Below are positions 60,353 to 64,000 of a DNA stretch of 64,000 nt, in pieces. The stretch comes from Sphingobacterium olei (GTDB taxonomy: Bacteria > Bacteroidota > Bacteroidia > Sphingobacteriales > Sphingobacteriaceae): the NCBI RefSeq assembly GCF_005048855.1, contig NZ_SUME01000011.1:62001-126000 (forward strand). The letters run 5' to 3'. Under the pieces are notes generated by a model. That model saw only the letters and a program-made list of their open reading frames with translations, ran no database searches and was not told the origin of the DNA. Within the stretch, counting starts at the first letter, position 1. Each line of letters opens with the position of its first letter. Position numbers and translations under genes: made by a program.

Positions 60353-61126
60353 ATGAGTGCACATATGAATTTAACGCTAAAAGTATGGCGTCAAAAAAAT
60401 GATAAATCGAAAGGTCAATTTGTGACTATTCAAGCAAATGACATCGCTGATGATATGTCCTTCTTAGAGATGCTTGACATCGTAAACGATGATCTCACTC
60501 GTAAAGGAGAAGATCCTATATATTTTGATCATGACTGTCGTGAAGGAATTTGTGGGATGTGTTCGTTGGTAATTAACGGTCGTCCTCATGGACCTAAATA
60601 CGGAATTACAACTTGCCAGCTTCACATGCGTTCATTTCATGACGGACAGACTATTGTCATCGAACCTTGGAGAGCAGCTGCTTTTCCTGTATTAAAAGAT
60701 CTAGCGGTCGACCGTACATCATTTGATCGTATCCAACAAGCCGGAGGATATGTAAATGTCAACACAGGTGGAGCTCAGGACGCAAACAATATCTTAATCC
60801 CCAAACGCATTGCTGATGAAGCTTTTGAATCGGCGACGTGTATCGGATGTGGAGCTTGTGTAGCTGCTTGTAAAAATGCTTCCGCTATGCTTTTTGTATC
60901 CGCTAAAATATCTCAATTTGCACTATTACCTCAAGGTCAAACCGAACGCTATGAACGTGCTCAGGCTATGGTAGATCAAATGGATGCAGAAGGCTTCGGT
61001 AATTGCACAAATACAGGCGCTTGTGAAGCAGAATGTCCGAAAGGTATTAAATTGACAAATATCGCTCGTATGAATAGAGAATATTTGACAGCAAAATTCT
61101 TTAGAGAAGAAGATATTCATAATTAA
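60353..61126 (+). CDS. sdhB: Succinate dehydrogenase/fumarate reductase iron-sulfur subunit
   Basis: 257 residues. The [2Fe-2S] cluster ligands are in 'DHDCREGICGMCSLVINGR' with a later Cys in 'TCQLHM', and the [4Fe-4S]/[3Fe-4S] ligands are in 'CIGCGACVAACKNASAM' and 'CTNTGACEAECPKGI'. It passes electrons from the flavin to the cytochrome b subunit. Single operon with sdhC and sdhA. An ATG four codons in ('MNLTLK') is a possible alternative start. Confidence 0.97.
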   Translation: MSAHMNLTLKVWRQKNDKSKGQFVTIQANDIADDMSFLEMLDIVNDDLTRKGEDPIYFDHDCREGICGMCSLVINGRPHGPKYGITTCQLHMRSFHDGQTIVIEPWRAAAFPVLKDLAVDRTSFDRIQQAGGYVNVNTGGAQDANNILIPKRIADEAFESATCIGCGACVAACKNASAMLFVSAKISQFALLPQGQTERYERAQAMVDQMDAEGFGNCTNTGACEAECPKGIKLTNIARMNREYLTAKFFREEDIHN

Positions 61127-61147
61127 TTTCTTCAATATATATCATTT

Positions 61148-61182
61148 AAAGTCCTCGTAAAAATATTTACGAGGACTTTTTT
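61148..61182 (+). terminator. Terminator of the sdhCAB operon
   Basis: Perfect inverted repeat with 14-base arms (AAAGTCCTCGTAAA and complement) around a 4-base loop, followed by a T run, about 20 bases after sdhB. Confidence 0.9.
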
Positions 61183-61222
61183 AGTTATATTTACTACGTT
61201 TAATTGCATAGCCGATCTTAAA

Positions 61223-64000
61223 ATGGGATATAAAATTCGAATTCTATTACTTCTTCTTACCTTATGTTTCGTTGCAACGGCTATTACTGTTCACAATCGA
61301 GTGGGTAAAGAAGATCTATTAGAACTTGATACAAAAACCTTAACAAATAACATCCATCAAAAAGAAGATGTTATTGACAAAATTTTTTCGGATACACTAT
61401 TATTAAAAACACTTAGCAACTTCGAAAGATACCCTCTCCAGGTAAGAGAATATGCTAAAACGTATACGAAACAATCTATATACCTCTATATTTATAAAAA
61501 TAACAAACCCGTTTACTGGGTTTCGAATGTGTACGTACCAGAGACACATAACGGCCTAAAAAACGACATAAATTTCATCAAATCTGATAATCGTTCATTT
61601 ATTGTCCGACAAAAACAAATAGACGGAAACATAACCGTATTAGCACTCCTACCTGTTAAAAGAAATTTTAATACAAATAATGAATATCTAAAAAACTCTT
61701 TTCTTGATTGGATACTAAAAACGGAGAATCTAGAAATTGCTGAATTTAATGATACTGGAAGCATTCGGAATATCTATTCCAAAAATAAAACATATCTCTT
61801 TTCCGTAAAGCTAAAACCTGGAAAGCATAATAATATTTACATTCAGATCCAATTTATTTGCTGGATTTTCGGCACATTGCTTTTTATTATTCTAATGAGT
61901 AATATCTGTTATGAACTAGCAAAAAAAGGCAGTAGTTGGCTGTCTGCATTATTGTTTGCAACTGTTATCGTTGGAATACGACTAGTGGATCTAGAAACGA
62001 ATTGGCTTGCACAAAACTCAAGTTTAGCGATTTTTGATCCAAAGTACTATGCATATAATAAATTCTTTCCTCACCTATGGGCGTTTATTATTAATAGTGT
62101 AAGTATGCTGTGGTTTATTTGCTACCTAATCTCTATTAAGAAGTTTCTTACGATTCCGCAAGCCATTATAAAAACAGTTAAAGGAACAGTGGTCTATTAT
62201 TTGCTACTATCTTTGTTATACATACTTTTTAATGCTTTTTTTTTCCAGCTCAACACATTAACGACTAATACTTCAGTAAGAAATAATGACTTAACCCAAT
62301 TACTAGACTTAAACTCTATTACTCTTATATTTATTTCTATTTATTGTATAAATATATTATCCTTAGTCGCCTTCTCCGATTTAGTGCTAGACTTGGGTAA
62401 AAAAATAATAGAAAAAACTACTACCAATCTCAATATTCAATTATTCGTATTGGTACAAGCGATTATCATTTCAGCACTCTGTGAAGATTATAGTTTATTC
62501 AATGTTATTGTAGGATTGTTGATCATGATCAGGTCTTTTGATAATCATAAAATACATGAAAGCAACTTCTCTTCCCACATTGCTGCTTTGGTTTTGATTG
62601 CATTAATTTCTACAATCAAGTACACAGAGGCTTGGAAAATCAATCAGGAGGAAGAGATGAAGCTAATCCTGACCAATCTAGAAGCCGAAGATGATATAAA
62701 TGCCATTACATTATTCAGCGAAATAGAAGATGATATCCTAAATGACCAAAAACTAAAACATCTCTTTACTTTAGGTATTTCTTCTAAGGAAGTTAGTTTT
62801 ATCGATGAATATATAAAAAGACAGTATTTAAGTGGATACCTTTCTAAATACGAGTTCCAAGGCTATTATTATTTCAACAATAATTCGTTGGGAATTTACA
62901 ATAAGAACAAAATAGACGAATATCGAGAGAAAGTTATCAGCAGATCGTCTCGTCTAAATGAAACCGAATACTTTTATAAAGTCGCGAGTGAGGTCGGCAC
63001 ACATGAATATTTTGCTCAAATACCCCTCCCCATTAGTGAAACACAAAACATATTGTTATTTCTGAATTTCAAAAACAAAGCATTCAGTCCAACCATTCCC
63101 TATCCGGTTATTCTAACAGACAATAGATTGGACTTTATTAATCAGGAAAACATCAATAAAGATAGCTTTGCACTGTACAAAAATGGTGCTCTCATCACTC
63201 AAAATGGAAAATTCACTTATCCAAACAGAGACAAAGATTATCCTAAAAAAGAAAATGAATTTATTAAGTTAAATGACAGCTTTGGATTCCATCATATGCT
63301 GTATAAACCGAATTCATTTACCACTATTATTGTAAGTAAACCATTTCAATCCTATTGGGAATTTATAGCGGTGGTATCACTTTCTTTTTTAATTCTATAC
63401 ATTTCCACGACCATATTAAAATTCTTTAGTTCAATATATAAAGTTTTTAGCTCACGGAAATTTAAATTCAAAAACCTAAAATATCATTTCCGATTACTAT
63501 TCAGTAATATACAATATAGTACACGCATCCAAACGCTGGTCATCGCCTCCGTATTATTCGCTATTATTATTTCGGGTATTATTACTTTTTTTAGTATAAG
63601 CTATCAGTCCGAAAACAACAAGAAAAATGACAGATTGAATTATATTTCTGAAATAAGTAAGCGGATAGAAAATACAATTTCATATTCCAATACAGTTCCT
63701 CTTGATCGCTTAGAAAGTATTCTTCAATACCTTACCGATATTCTAGTCACAGACTTTAATTTGTATAATAAGAATGGAAAATTAATTTATTCAACACAAC
63801 CCAAGATTTACGATCAAAAATTATTATCGGAATACATCAATCAAGATGCATATATTGATTTAAATGTGTTGAAAAAAACAGAAACTTTGCACACGGAAAG
63901 GATCGGAAATTTTGTATATTCTTCTACCTATTCCACTATAAGAAACAGTGAATACCAAACAATTGCGTATTTGAGTGTCCCCTATTATGCTGCTAAAAAA
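61223..64000 (+). CDS. Large multi-pass membrane sensor protein (probable histidine kinase), N-terminal part
   Basis: Open reading frame from the ATG at 61223 to the last base of the window (926 codons) with no stop, so the gene continues beyond the right edge. It begins 'MGYKIRILLLLLTLCFVATAITVHN', a first membrane segment, then a region of about 170 residues likely outside the membrane, then a block of about six membrane helices (near residues 205-440), a second large soluble region (near 450-690), a helix near residue 710-735, and another near residue 770-795 followed by soluble sequence. This layout, with the missing C-terminus, resembles the long sensor histidine kinases of Sphingobacteriaceae, but the kinase domain is outside the window, so the name is inference. 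Confidence 0.7.
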   Translation, partial: MGYKIRILLLLLTLCFVATAITVHNRVGKEDLLELDTKTLTNNIHQKEDVIDKIFSDTLLLKTLSNFERYPLQVREYAKTYTKQSIYLYIYKNNKPVYWVSNVYVPETHNGLKNDINFIKSDNRSFIVRQKQIDGNITVLALLPVKRNFNTNNEYLKNSFLDWILKTENLEIAEFNDTGSIRNIYSKNKTYLFSVKLKPGKHNNIYIQIQFICWIFGTLLFIILMSNICYELAKKGSSWLSALLFATVIVGIRLVDLETNWLAQNSSLAIFDPKYYAYNKFFPHLWAFIINSVSMLWFICYLISIKKFLTIPQAIIKTVKGTVVYYLLLSLLYILFNAFFFQLNTLTTNTSVRNNDLTQLLDLNSITLIFISIYCINILSLVAFSDLVLDLGKKIIEKTTTNLNIQLFVLVQAIIISALCEDYSLFNVIVGLLIMIRSFDNHKIHESNFSSHIAALVLIALISTIKYTEAWKINQEEEMKLILTNLEAEDDINAITLFSEIEDDILNDQKLKHLFTLGISSKEVSFIDEYIKRQYLSGYLSKYEFQGYYYFNNNSLGIYNKNKIDEYREKVISRSSRLNETEYFYKVASEVGTHEYFAQIPLPISETQNILLFLNFKNKAFSPTIPYPVILTDNRLDFINQENINKDSFALYKNGALITQNGKFTYPNRDKDYPKKENEFIKLNDSFGFHHMLYKPNSFTTIIVSKPFQSYWEFIAVVSLSFLILYISTTILKFFSSIYKVFSSRKFKFKNLKYHFRLLFSNIQYSTRIQTLVIASVLFAIIISGIITFFSISYQSENNKKNDRLNYISEISKRIENTISYSNTVPLDRLESILQYLTDILVTDFNLYNKNGKLIYSTQPKIYDQKLLSEYINQDAYIDLNVLKKTETLHTERIGNFVYSSTYSTIRNSEYQTIAYLSVPYYAAKK

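Noticed and set aside
1..64000. CRISPR arrays, insertion sequences or prophage
   Set aside because: No regularly spaced direct repeats, transposase-like or integrase-like motifs or phage structural genes were seen on either strand. A short repeat could have been missed without a computer search.

Overview
The window (64 kb) reads as a chromosomal segment of a Bacteroidota bacterium, most likely family Sphingobacteriaceae (Sphingobacterium, Pedobacter or a relative). This rests on a SusC/SusD outer-membrane pair, the TamL-type BamA homologue, a three-gene succinate dehydrogenase with one five-helix cytochrome b subunit, an ECF sigma factor of the kind common in this phylum, and several promoters of the Bacteroidota form TTTG-N19..23-TAnnTTTG. 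No phage, plasmid, insertion sequence or CRISPR array was seen. Genus assignment is inference.

Layout. 3-4701: the end of a nutrient-uptake locus (SusC C-terminus, SusD-like lipoprotein, DUF5689 lipoprotein, secreted endonuclease/exonuclease/phosphatase-fold enzyme). 4788-5918: a cysteine desulfurase. 17238-5924 (minus strand): eleven tightly packed co-directional genes joining a three-subunit periplasmic-type aldehyde oxidoreductase (PaoABC-like), its XdhC maturation factor, and molybdenum cofactor synthesis (MoaA, MocA-MoeA fusion, MoaD, MoeB-rhodanese fusion, MoaE, MoaC-MoaB fusion), with a TSUP-family permease in the middle. This is the most remarkable system in the window: it makes a molybdo-enzyme and most of its cofactor pathway from one apparent transcription unit.

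17678-33550: tRNA-Leu(GAG), an exopolyphosphatase-like protein, an oxidoreductase, a His-rich lipoprotein, PEP carboxylase, Ohr, a FUSC membrane protein overlapping a YpdA-like reductase, a TetR regulator, MurB, an ECF sigma factor, a cytochrome b5-like protein, a PfkB kinase, tRNA-Asn(GTT) and asparagine synthase. 33670-41172: a small membrane protein, TamL, a TrmH-family RNA methyltransferase, an MFS transporter, an AI-2E family protein and a DUF3472 protein. 41337-44600: an arginine operon (GNAT acyltransferase, argG, argC) behind a long structured leader. 44820-57401: two large peptidases, endonuclease III, RecA, P5C dehydrogenase, an AraC regulator, MsrA, superoxide dismutase, TadA, a CsaA-like protein, a CsbD-like protein and a small beta-barrel protein. 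57506-61126: sdhCAB. 61223 to the right edge: a large membrane sensor protein cut by the window end.

Many genes end in long, nearly perfect inverted repeats with very short loops that probably terminate transcription in both directions, some reaching into the stop codon of the gene. Starts were chosen from family alignment known from memory, short intergenic spacing and signal-peptide position. No database search was run.
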